Assembly (NCBI RefSeq): GCF_003945595.2
Contig: NW_024103873.1
Span: forward strand, 372,001 to 436,000
From: Pipra filicauda
Taxonomy: Eukaryota > Chordata > Aves > Passeriformes > Pipridae
Length of the DNA: 64,000 nt
Reading direction: 5' to 3'
Shown here: positions 34,518 to 64,000 of the stretch, in pieces
Layout: each line of letters begins with the position of its first letter
Position numbering within the stretch: position 1 is the first letter of the stretch
Notes under the pieces: generated by a model
What the model was told of the DNA's origin: nothing
Seen by the model: only the letters and a program-made list of their open reading frames with translations
Database searches by the model: none
Translations under genes and position numbers: made by a program

Positions 34518-36390
34518 TTGAGACTGGGGTCCAGCCCCAAGACACTCACACCTCCAAGGGCTGCAAAGCCCCCAGAAGCTGAGCAGCCATAACTCTACTC
34601 ATCCCTACAGACTCACAGAGACTGTGGCCACTAGAGCTCAAACCAAGCCCCAGAGACCCAGCCCGACAAGAACCCAAAGTGAGCCCTAGAGCCCAAGCTG
34701 AGACTCACCAGAGACCCAGCTCTGCAGGACCCTGCAGCGCTTGCAGACCCCTTACCCATTTGAGGCTCCATAGCAGAACACACGAGCCCACAGCCTTGGG
34801 CACAGGTAGCTCCAACTCCACCCACAGCACCACTGACCCTGCTCCTTAGGCCCAGCTCACCTCCTTGCAATTTATCTCATGAGCAGCCTGGATGGCAGCT
34901 GGTTGGCAGCTGCTAATTGCTCTGGTCTCCGCCCCGGTGGGAGCTGGGAATTCAAGTGCCCTTTGCCAGAGTTTTGTGTGGGGCTGGAGGGGCTCAGGGC
35001 AGACCTGAGCAGATAGTTTGGAGAGGGATGAGAGACTGGGAGTGTGTGGGATGATTGCTCTGAACAGGCAGGGGAAAGGCACCTACCCGCTGCTGGGTGG
35101 GTGTTGGGGTGCTGGGATGGCAGCTTGCTGATAGCATTTGCTGTGGGGTGCATGGGGAGCCAGCTTGCAGCGTGCGGCCCACACAGACCTGTTCCCAGTG
35201 TGCTGGTGGGATGTGCTATCTCCCTTTGCTTCACTGAGAAGCAGGGGTCTGATAAGGAGGGGAAAAAACAATCCCACAAAGAAGAGGAGGAAAATGAAGA
35301 GCTGCTTGGTTAATCAGCAAAGTGACTCCCCCCCACTATCTCCATGATCAGGTTCATGAGCAGGACGACCATTCGTCCCTGCCCACTGAATCCCACCATG
35401 CTTGGGGGAGAGCACTCCCAGCCCCGGACACGGACAGCCATGTCCCCTCCACGTCCCCTCTCTGCTGCCACCTGAGTAAATCACTGAAGGTTCTTTGGTG
35501 CAGGAACAGCACAAATGTCCCCACCTGGGGGACTGCTGTGTTCCTCCCCAGTGCCCCATCAATCCCTCCCTCTGTACACAGGAGACTCACGGGGCTTCCG
35601 TGTGCATTGTCTGTCTGAAAGGTGAGGAAGCTGCGAGCCAAGATTACACTATGGCAGGATTGGCTCCTGGCCACCTCAGCAGACCTGTCACCATGGCAAT
35701 GGACCTGCAAACTACTGCCCACAGAGACCTTCATCAAGGTCTGTGCCCACCACTTGAGCCTGGGGGCCAGATCCTGGCTGAGGTGGCAGCAGGAGGCAGG
35801 TCTGGCAGCTGGGAGAGAGACCGAATGCCTGGAGCACCACATGCCCAGTTCCCCCCCGACCAGCAGCACCAGCCTGCTACCTGCTCCATTTCCAGTCCAT
35901 TTCCAAATTCCCCAGGAAGCGGACAGTGGGGACACTGGAAGGAGGCAGGGCCTGGCACCATCTTCCACCTGGATCCATCCATCACCTCTCTGGCAGCTCT
36001 GTGATGCCTCTGGTACCCAGATGAGCTGGCAGGGGGGTCCCAAACCCTTGCTTGCCACCAGCACCACCAGCAGCAGCTGTAGGGCTGGGCACGGTGAGGA
36101 GTGACAGCCCACAGGCTCGGGGCCAGGCTGTGTGCTGGGGCTGGTCCTGCACGGGCAGGCGAGCTGCGGTGCCAGGCATTGCCACACTCCTCTGGAGCAC
36201 AGCCTCACGGACAGCAAATAAACACCAAATCCTTCCTCCTCTTCCCTCCAAAACCACCTCCTAGATTTGAAGTACATGAATCAGACATCAGCCTAAACAC
36301 TGAATTATTCATAAAACTCTAATCCTTAGATTTCACTGAATATGCAGAAGTATGGATAAAAAAAATAATGAGAGAATTGTACTTGCAAAT
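34518..36390. other. Intergenic, H1-8 promoter side to RHO 3' end
   Basis: The sequence just above 34517 on the minus strand should hold the H1-8 promoter or 5' UTR, but I recognise no TATA box or histone promoter element. The rest contains no recognised gene or repeat. Confidence 0.5.
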
Positions 36391-36395
36391 TGCTC

Positions 36396-36401
36396 TTTAT
36401 T
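36396..36401 (-). terminator. RHO: Polyadenylation signal AATAAA (RHO, distal candidate)
   Basis: Canonical hexamer at the edge of an AT-rich block (36260-36600). If used, the pentanucleotide repeat would be inside the RHO 3' UTR. Confidence 0.45.
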
Positions 36402-36902
36402 AAGGGTTTAACTTGCATGGGCTCTATACGTTGCCTATTAGTCCTTGCAAAGCTGCATAGGATTAGAAATCAGAGAGGATAATAATGTACAAAAATAGTT
36501 TCAAATGTTGATAACACTGAACAGCCAGAAAAACATCTTATTTGTGTAACTGAGCTAAAAATAAAAATGAAGAACAGTGCTACAATTGCAATATGCCATC
36601 TTGTAGTGCTTCAAACATATGTTGGCATCACTGAGCCATATGCTGCTGGGTCCTGCCTGCTGCGGCGCGGGAGGAGCTCAGCCCTGCACCCGGCAAGCCT
36701 CAACAGCACAGGAGCTGCCCAAAACCGCCTCTTGGGCCGAGGCCAAACTGACCGCAGCTGAAATGGAGAGGGGTGCGGGGGAGTGTGCTGGGGGCTTGGC
36801 CCAGGGGGTCCAAAGATGCCTAAGGATGACGGATGGGACTGTGGGAAAGAGTGCTGGCGGACGAGGAGCGCGGCTGCTGCTGAGGGTGCAAGCTCTGTCC
36901 AC

Positions 36903-37012
36903 GTGCTATGCTATGCCGTGCTGTGCCGTGCTGTGCCGTGCCGTGCTATGCCGTGCTGTGCCGTGCCGTGCTATGCCGTGCTGTGCCGTGCCGTGCCGTG
37001 CCGTGCTGTGCC
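36903..37012 (+). repeat. Pentanucleotide satellite (TGCCG/TGCTG/TGCTA)n
   Basis: About 22 consecutive 5-base units of TGCCG, TGCTG or TGCTA. Point variants between units form higher-order pairs. It lies about 660 bases past the RHO stop in a GC-rich stretch. Confidence 0.92.
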
Positions 37013-37507
37013 GGCAGGGCCCTCCGTGCTCCTGCCTGCTGGGCAGGATCCACGACCTTCACCGCTGCAGCACAGGAGGGCCCACGTGCCCCGGTATTGT
37101 GCTGTCCCCCGGAGGGGACGCAGCGCCTCCGTGGGCTTCTGACAGGCTGGAGGTGGGGCAGGGCTGAATTTGGTAGCACCTGGCAGGGCCCGGGGCACCT
37201 CGACGCAGCCAAACCTGCTCCGGGCAGCTGGAGCGCGGCAGGACCGAGCGGCTGTGTGACACTGGCTAGGATTCATCTCCGGCAGCAGAGACGGGAGGTG
37301 GCCCCAGCTGCGGCCCCGGCAGCAGCAGAGGCAGGACGTGCCCTGGCCGGGCGTCAAGGTGGGGAGAGAGAGGCGAGGGCAGCTCTGCCACGGCCCAGGC
37401 ATGGCAGGGCTGTCCGCCCCAGGATCTGCACTCAGAGCAGGGGCACGAGCTCTCAGCAAGTCAACAGAAACTCACGGATATACGCCAGAGGAGCTAAATC
37501 TTTGCAT

Positions 37508-37513
37508 TTTAAT
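37508..37513 (-). terminator. RHO: Polyadenylation signal ATTAAA (RHO, proximal candidate)
   Basis: ATTAAA 160 bases past the stop codon. A canonical AATAAA lies 1.27 kb past the stop at 36396-36401, so two message lengths are plausible, as in other vertebrates where RHO uses several poly(A) sites. Confidence 0.45.
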
Positions 37514-37672
37514 TACAAAACGTGTGTACACATTTTCAGCCTTGTTCCCAGGGTTCCTAGTGCCAGGAGAGAGGAGCCCGCCCCACAGGGCCTTGGCCGT
37601 GGCGAAGCAGGGGCAGGTGGTGACAGCGGTGGGACTAAGTTCGTGCACCCCAGGGACTGGCCCAGGTGGGGC

Positions 37673-40422
<2,750 letters not shown>

Positions 40423-40570
40423 GGTTGTGGTTCGTGAGGTGCCTTTCGCTCTTACTTAGGGGGTTCTTTTGTGTACAGGGGGATCGACTCTGAAGTGGAG
40501 CTCCCGCCACCTCTCAGCCTTCACTGTCACCCCCAGGAGAAGCGGCTACACTCCCCTCCACAGGGCACCT

Positions 40571-40580
40571 CTTATAAAGT
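40571..40580 (-). promoter_or_regulatory. RHO: RHO TATA box
   Basis: Minus strand reads CACTTTATAAGAGG, matching the mammalian RHO TATA context CACTTTATAAGGG. It lies about 150 bases above the start codon, so transcription should start near 40545. Confidence 0.85.
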
Positions 40581-40605
40581 GCCCCCGAGGTAAGCCCTGG
40601 ACACC

Positions 40606-40615
40606 GGTGTCAGCA
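40606..40615 (-). promoter_or_regulatory. RHO: RHO NRL response element (probable)
   Basis: Minus strand TGCTGACACC, in the place of the mammalian NRE TGCTGATTCAGC. The Maf half-site TGCTGA is intact and the second half is diverged. NRL/MAF factors drive rod expression here in mammals; in birds this would be another large Maf such as MAFA. Confidence 0.65.
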
Positions 40616-40616
40616 C

Positions 40617-40622
40617 GATTAG
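40617..40622 (-). promoter_or_regulatory. RHO: RHO CRX-type site (Ret4-like)
   Basis: Minus strand CTAATC directly next to the Maf half-site, the same pairing of CRX and NRL sites seen in mammalian RHO promoters. Confidence 0.65.
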
Positions 40623-40630
40623 GGTTTAGA

Positions 40631-40652
40631 GAATTATTAATCATAATCATCC
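40631..40652 (-). promoter_or_regulatory. RHO: RHO BAT-1-like homeodomain cluster
   Basis: Minus strand reads GATGATTATGATTAATAATT. It resembles mammalian BAT-1 (GATTAATATGATTATGAA), which CRX binds. Confidence 0.65.
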
Positions 40653-40655
40653 AGG

Positions 40656-40664
40656 GCTAATTGG
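40656..40664 (-). promoter_or_regulatory. RHO: RHO Ret1/PCE-1-like site
   Basis: Minus strand CCAATTAGC contains CAATTAG, the core photoreceptor element Ret1/PCE-1. It sits just upstream of the BAT-1-like cluster. Confidence 0.55.
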
Positions 40665-43600
40665 CTTTCCTGGGAAGGTGTTAAGGTGACACCTGTTTCT
40701 GGCCCTCACTGTCATTGTTGGAAACCATGGCTCATGGTCACATATAAAGAGGTAGCTCTGCACCTCACCTTTCATTTGGGGGGGATCAAACCAGGCAGCA
40801 GCTCCGCTCGCAAGGCTCTGCTCTCTTTTCCATCCCCCACTAACAAGAGGGATGTGTGTGGTTCACACCCCAGGACTGTGGGTTTGGGGGCTGCAGATGG
40901 TGGCTGGACTGGACAGGTGTGGTGTGTGTGATCCCTCAGTGACAGAGGGGTGTCCCAGCCCCATTCTCACAAGGGGAATGTGGGCCCATGACACCAGCCA
41001 GTCCCCACTGGAGATCCGTCACCCCCATAACTGCTAGTCCCTGTGGGAGGCTGCAGAAGGCGATGTCACCAACTCTTCTTCCACATGTTCCAGCCACCTC
41101 TCTTTCTGTTCAAGATTTGGCTGCAGAGTTTTGACCACCACCGTGAAACACTGGCCCCGATGGCGGGTTACCAGTTGTACCATCTCCTTTGTGCCTGGCT
41201 TTGTGCGTGGTTTGAGTCATGCCAACTTCATTGGTAACACCTAATAAGTAACCTAGTCCATCTGTCCTGGACTGCAGTCGTTCTGCACTGGCGCTGAGAA
41301 TGCTGCTGGACCAGGGCACTGATGGGAGGTTCAGAGCTGAAGCCAACACCCAACCTCATATGCTGGGTAACAGACATCTTCAGTCTCCTCGAACTTTGTA
41401 TAGCCATCAAACTTCAGTCTTTCATGTCTCTCTGCCTGCCCACTCAGTGAACTCGATTGTGCTTGAAACATTCTTTGTGCCAAACAGCAGATGAGTTACA
41501 TATTGTCTCAATTTTTCAGAGGCAATGAGACAACACGTACAGGGGGTGAGCACAAGGAGCCAACCACAGAGGAGTTCTCTTCTGGAGGTTCCTCACAGTT
41601 CACATCATTGTGATTAATCTTTTAAGCTCCAAAGCTATTTTCTCCATCTCTCCTCTTTTTTTCCACCCACTGTTTACCACCTTTCTCACTAGCAGTCGCT
41701 AACATTCCAGCTGGCAGGCAGGCACCAGCTGGTTCCCCTGTGGAGGCCAGGCAAGAGCTGTTTGCTCTGCCCCTTGGCATGTGATGGAGGCTGAAAGGGA
41801 GCTGAGCACCCACCTCCCCTCGCTGTTCTGGCTGCATTTGGGGCTGAGCTGAGCATTCTTCACAGCCAGGAGCAGGTGAACATGAGGGTCTCATCCAGCA
41901 CAGGAGGATGTGCCAGAGCTGCTGGAGCTCATGGGTATGAGGTGGGCAGAAACTCACATCCTCTTGGCCTTAATAAACTTCCTCCAGTCCTGGTCTAGTT
42001 TTCACCAGTGTTCCCTGTGATTTGGTTTAGCAAAAAGTTTAACAGAAAAAAGCACAAAGCACTGTACCTCTCTAAAGCAGAGACCAAGCTGGGAAACCTT
42101 CCCTTTAAGCAGAGAAGGGGGAAAAGAGCTGAAGTGCTGGCACCACAGATGAGGGCAGACCTGGCTGGCTGCAGCCCAACGCAGGCCATGCTCTCTGGAC
42201 AGTCCAAGAGGTCTTCCTTACCTTAACATACTCTGCTCACCCTAAGCCCCTCTCAATTAACTTCTCACACTTGTTGCCAAGGCCAGAGCAGTGCCACTCT
42301 AACTGCAAATGCAGCTGTTCACACTTGTACGTGGGCACACAAGGATTAAAGGTTTATTTCCCAATACACCTTAAGCTGATGCAATAAGCCACTGCTGAGG
42401 TAGCAGCTGCTGCGTGGAGCTTAGGCTGGTGTGCGTCACCACTGGATGCAGCAGTGGGACAGGCAGGCAGCAATGAGGTAGAGGAATGGGACAAATTGCT
42501 CACAAGAGCTTCTAACCAAAGCACAGTGGTGGGACCTCTTGTAGCTCCAGGGACACCTCAGCATGAAGTCAGCCGGGAGGCTCCATGGCACAGGGGAGCC
42601 TGTACTAGAACACCTTGTCTCACATGTATGAGATGTGAGATCTGACTGTTCCTGCACAGAAAAGCCCAATAGGTTTTTCAAAGCTAGACTTTATTCACAG
42701 AGTTGGTTATTTAAAAAAAAAAACTTCCTTGCTTGATCTGTTTTGTGTCTCTGTCACAGCAAACCCTTTCTCTTTATTTTTATATTTTTTCATTCCCACT
42801 GGCTCTGCACAACCAGCTCAGTTCCAGGAGAAGGAACCGAATTCCACCCTGGCTTGCATCTCAAACAGCATTGTTTATCTGTGTCAGTAGCAGAGTCTTC
42901 ACTGCAAACAGTGACAGCTGAGTTAGAAAGCAGAGAGCTGTAATTAGAACGGAATGTTTTTAAAGTGGTAAATTAAGCAAACTTGGTCAGGAACCACTGA
43001 GGGCCTCGGAAACCCGGCCATGCCATTGCAGGCTCTCCCTTTCCAGAGGTACTTGAGCAGAGACATCCCATTTCACAGGCAAGGTGCTGCTCCCGTGGGA
43101 GCTGCTCTGCCAGCACCAAACACCTGTCGCTTGAGACGGTACCGTGTCCTTTCCCACTCAGGGCAAAGGCAGGCTGGGACAGACAGGCTGCCATCACAAC
43201 AGAACTCGTGGCAACACGGGCACAGTTTTATACCGGTTTCAAGGCAAGAGACCTATCGCCTCCCAGCTCCAGCCCAGCCAGTTACCTACATGAATCTTTC
43301 TGCTGCCGGGGAACCACTGTGACCATCCTGAGGGGCACGTTGGTATGGCTGGCATGGAGCTCACTTCCCTCACAGCAGTGTGAAGTGCTGTGCTTTGGTG
43401 TCCAAACCAACGCTGGGAACACAGCAGTGCTGTAGCAGGGGCTGAGAGGTGCCTGCACAGCACTGGGATTTCCTTTTTCCCTGCTCTGTCTCCCTCAGGA
43501 ATAGGCCAGAGCTGGGCAGGGGGCAGGGAGCAACAGAACTGGGACAACTGCCCAAAGGGCTGTCCCGCTCCAGATGATGTCATGCTCCAAAATAAAAGCT

Positions 43601-44299
43601 CAGGGAAAGGAGGAAGAAGGGAGGATGTTGTGTTTGTGGTGTTTGCCTTCCCAAGTGATGGTTACTCATGTTGAGCCCTGCTCTCCAGGAAGCAGGGAAT
43701 AAATTCCTTCTTGCTTTGCTTTGCTTGCACGCAGAGCTCTGCTTCAACCATTAAACTGTATTTATCTCAACCCAGGAGCTTCTTGGCTTTTGCTCTCCTA
43801 TTTCCTGCCCAGTCCTGTGGGGAGAGTGAGCCAACATAGGAGCTGCCTGGGACTGACCCCCCGTGTCTCGTGCCTCTGCAAGGGGCTGGAGCAGAAGGCA
43901 GCAGGTCCGTGTCCTCCCACCTGCACACGTGGCTCGCCCTCAGCTCCAGACTGACACAGTGCTGGGGACACCCTGCTCAGCAGCACTCCCTTAGCACACC
44001 CCTCCATGGCAGCACCATGGTCAAGGGATGGTGGGAGTTCAGGAATGGTCAGAGGTATGCTCAGGTATGCACAACCTGACATCCTGCACTTTAACCAGGT
44101 GAATTCCACAGAGACTGAACCATCCCCCACCCCAGGGTGGCTGTGAGATGCCCCCAGTGCCAAGAGCAGCTGGAACTCTACAGATTACACTTGAAGGGCT
44201 CTACATTTTAAATCTCTTCTTGCCTAAATTGAATAGAAAGGGAAAAGAAATTCAAGATCAGAAGCAGGAGCACTATAGCAAATTCCAAGACAAAGAGTA
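40665..44299. other. Intergenic, RHO upstream region to IFT122 3' end
   Basis: About 3.6 kb with no recognised gene or repeat. A distal RHO enhancer is expected 1.5-2 kb upstream of the start in mammals (here around 42000-42500), but I cannot pick it out by eye. A-run at 42713-42723. Confidence 0.5.
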
Positions 44300-44315
44300 G
44301 TGAAAAACAGTCCCA

Positions 44316-44321
44316 TTTATT
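44316..44321 (-). terminator. IFT122: Polyadenylation signal AATAAA (IFT122)
   Basis: TTTATT on the plus strand, about 335 bases past the stop; implies a short 3' UTR ending near 44300. Confidence 0.6.
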
Positions 44322-44654
44322 TGAAGATCTGTCAATAACAGGTGTGTATTAAGAAGCAAATCAAATCCTAACACAATCTGGAGTAAAAACAATTACTTAA
44401 AGTCTGAACTTGACCCTAGAAACATTCCTGTAAAATTCTGTGGCACTTCAGCTGCTTGCCTGGGAAATGCAAAGCACATTCACAAACAACAGACATTTTA
44501 ATTTAAAAAAATAGTTACATGTCTTCAACTCTTACAAACAAAATAGAGCAAGATGACTGACTTTCCTAAGTCGTTAGGAAAGCTTTATGGATCTAAGAAG
44601 TGTTTTGCCAAGCCAACAGGAGAGACTGTTGTTGAGATGAAAGACTGGTTTCCT

Positions 44655-62910
<18,256 letters not shown>

Positions 62911-64000
62911 TTAGAAAGCATAATACTGAGATATATTAGTGAAATTCTCTACATACATTGGGAAAAAAAAGATATATTCTAATCATAACCATTACAAGCT
63001 GCCCGGAGAATAAACATCTGGGTTTTGTATACAGACAGAATAGCATTCTGGGGTGATTATTATCATATTTAGACAAGCTGGGTTAATTACATTAGAAACT
63101 CATCCATGTTGAAATCTTCAGTTCCTTAAATTCTAGAAAGTAAAGAATGTGAATTCTTCAGGGCATTGGACATGCTAAATATGATGTTGACTGTGCTTTT
63201 TCAGTACTATGGAAGCAGAGCAAAGGAGGAGCAGTGTACTCTCAAAGGCCAAGAGCAAGCATAAGTGGCACCACTGCCTGGTGTGATGCATCCCTGGAAA
63301 CATCCAGACACACAGGAAGAGGCTCCATGGGGAAGTAACCCTTCTGCACCAACACTGATGACAAAGCTGTTCTACCAAGACTGTGACTAATAAGCCCAGA
63401 AGACACCCAGGCCCTCAAGGACCTGCCCTAAAGGGAATTTAAAAGGGGAACTGCCAACTGCTGCATGGTGACACACACACAGATGGATGTGGGTCTTCTG
63501 ACACAGTTTGACCCTCTGAGTGAATAGGGAGCACTGCAGCACCACTACCTTAACCTGTGTCTTCAACCACAGCAGAATGTTACTGATTTTTATGTTATTT
63601 TTATCAATTTATCTGAAAATTGTACACTCTTTGGTACTCCCTCCCTCCAAAGCATAGCTTTGGAAAAGCTGCCTCTGTGACACTGCACAATATTTCTGTG
63701 GCACCTTGGTATTCTGCAGTGTGCCAAAGGCAGACAGGAATGTTCCAGGCCTGGTGACCCTGTGGTTGCCCACCACTCCAGACAAGAGCCTTGGTAAGGA
63801 CCTGTATAGGGCCTCAGGGGACAGAGGAGTCTGTAACACACCTGTTCACCAGTCAGTACAAGACAGGGCATTCTGCCTCCTGCATTGACCCTCAGCAGCA
63901 AATCCTGCCCAACCTTTTTTCTTTGTTTTGTCTTTTGGATTGTTTTAGACCCTTCCATTGCTTCTCATGACACAGAAAACAGCATTTTATGGAAAGCAAT

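Noticed and set aside
33607..34521. 304-codon plus-strand open frame
   Set aside because: Antisense shadow of the GC-rich H1-8 exons; the minus strand carries the H1 winged-helix domain with splice sites.
35354..36277. 307-codon minus-strand open frame between H1-8 and RHO
   Set aside because: No recognisable domain, splice pattern or conservation known to me; GC-rich DNA gives such frames by chance.
42724..42943. Possible retro-copy or poly(A) tail near the A-run at 42713
   Set aside because: No coding similarity beside it and no flanking duplication.

Overview
The window is vertebrate nuclear DNA, almost certainly from a bird. Four intron-containing, vertebrate-specific genes can be read. 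The rod opsin encodes 351 residues and resembles chicken rhodopsin almost throughout. A CR1 retrotransposon remnant is present and the introns are short. I found no bacterial or viral genes. The species is not identifiable by eye.

Layout. (1) 1-29132, plus strand: the last 21 coding exons of PLXND1 (plexin-D1), from the extracellular IPT repeats through the transmembrane segment, split GAP domain and Rho-binding domain to the C-terminal SEA tripeptide. About 2.4 kb of 3' UTR follows. (2) 33395-34517, minus strand: a four-exon linker-histone gene in the position of oocyte histone H1-8 (H1FOO). (3) 37673-40422, minus strand: complete five-exon RHO (rhodopsin) with a recognisable proximal promoter at 40571-40664. 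(4) 44655-62880, minus strand: the last 16 coding exons of IFT122, the intraflagellar-transport-A protein. The upstream part of IFT122 lies beyond 64000.

The gene order and relative orientation IFT122-RHO-H1-8-PLXND1 match the human 3q22 locus, so this is a conserved block rather than a new gene cluster. PLXND1 and H1-8 converge tail to tail; H1-8, RHO and IFT122 are read in the same direction. The genes do not form one pathway. IFT122 and RHO are linked biologically because rhodopsin is delivered to the photoreceptor cilium by intraflagellar and ciliary transport. PLXND1 is a semaphorin receptor, and H1-8 is normally a germ-cell histone.

Reading frame was checked across every junction. The PLXND1 part gives 894 residues plus stop, RHO 351, and IFT122 624 plus stop. 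The IFT122 frame works only if a 37-nt exon with a non-GT donor is included. The H1-8 frame works only if a weak donor is used upstream of an in-frame TGA. I did not find a previously undescribed biological system. The items most worth a second look are those two splice anomalies, two substitutions close to the retinal pocket in rhodopsin, a pentanucleotide repeat 3' of RHO, and AT-rich islands in PLXND1 introns that may be regulatory.
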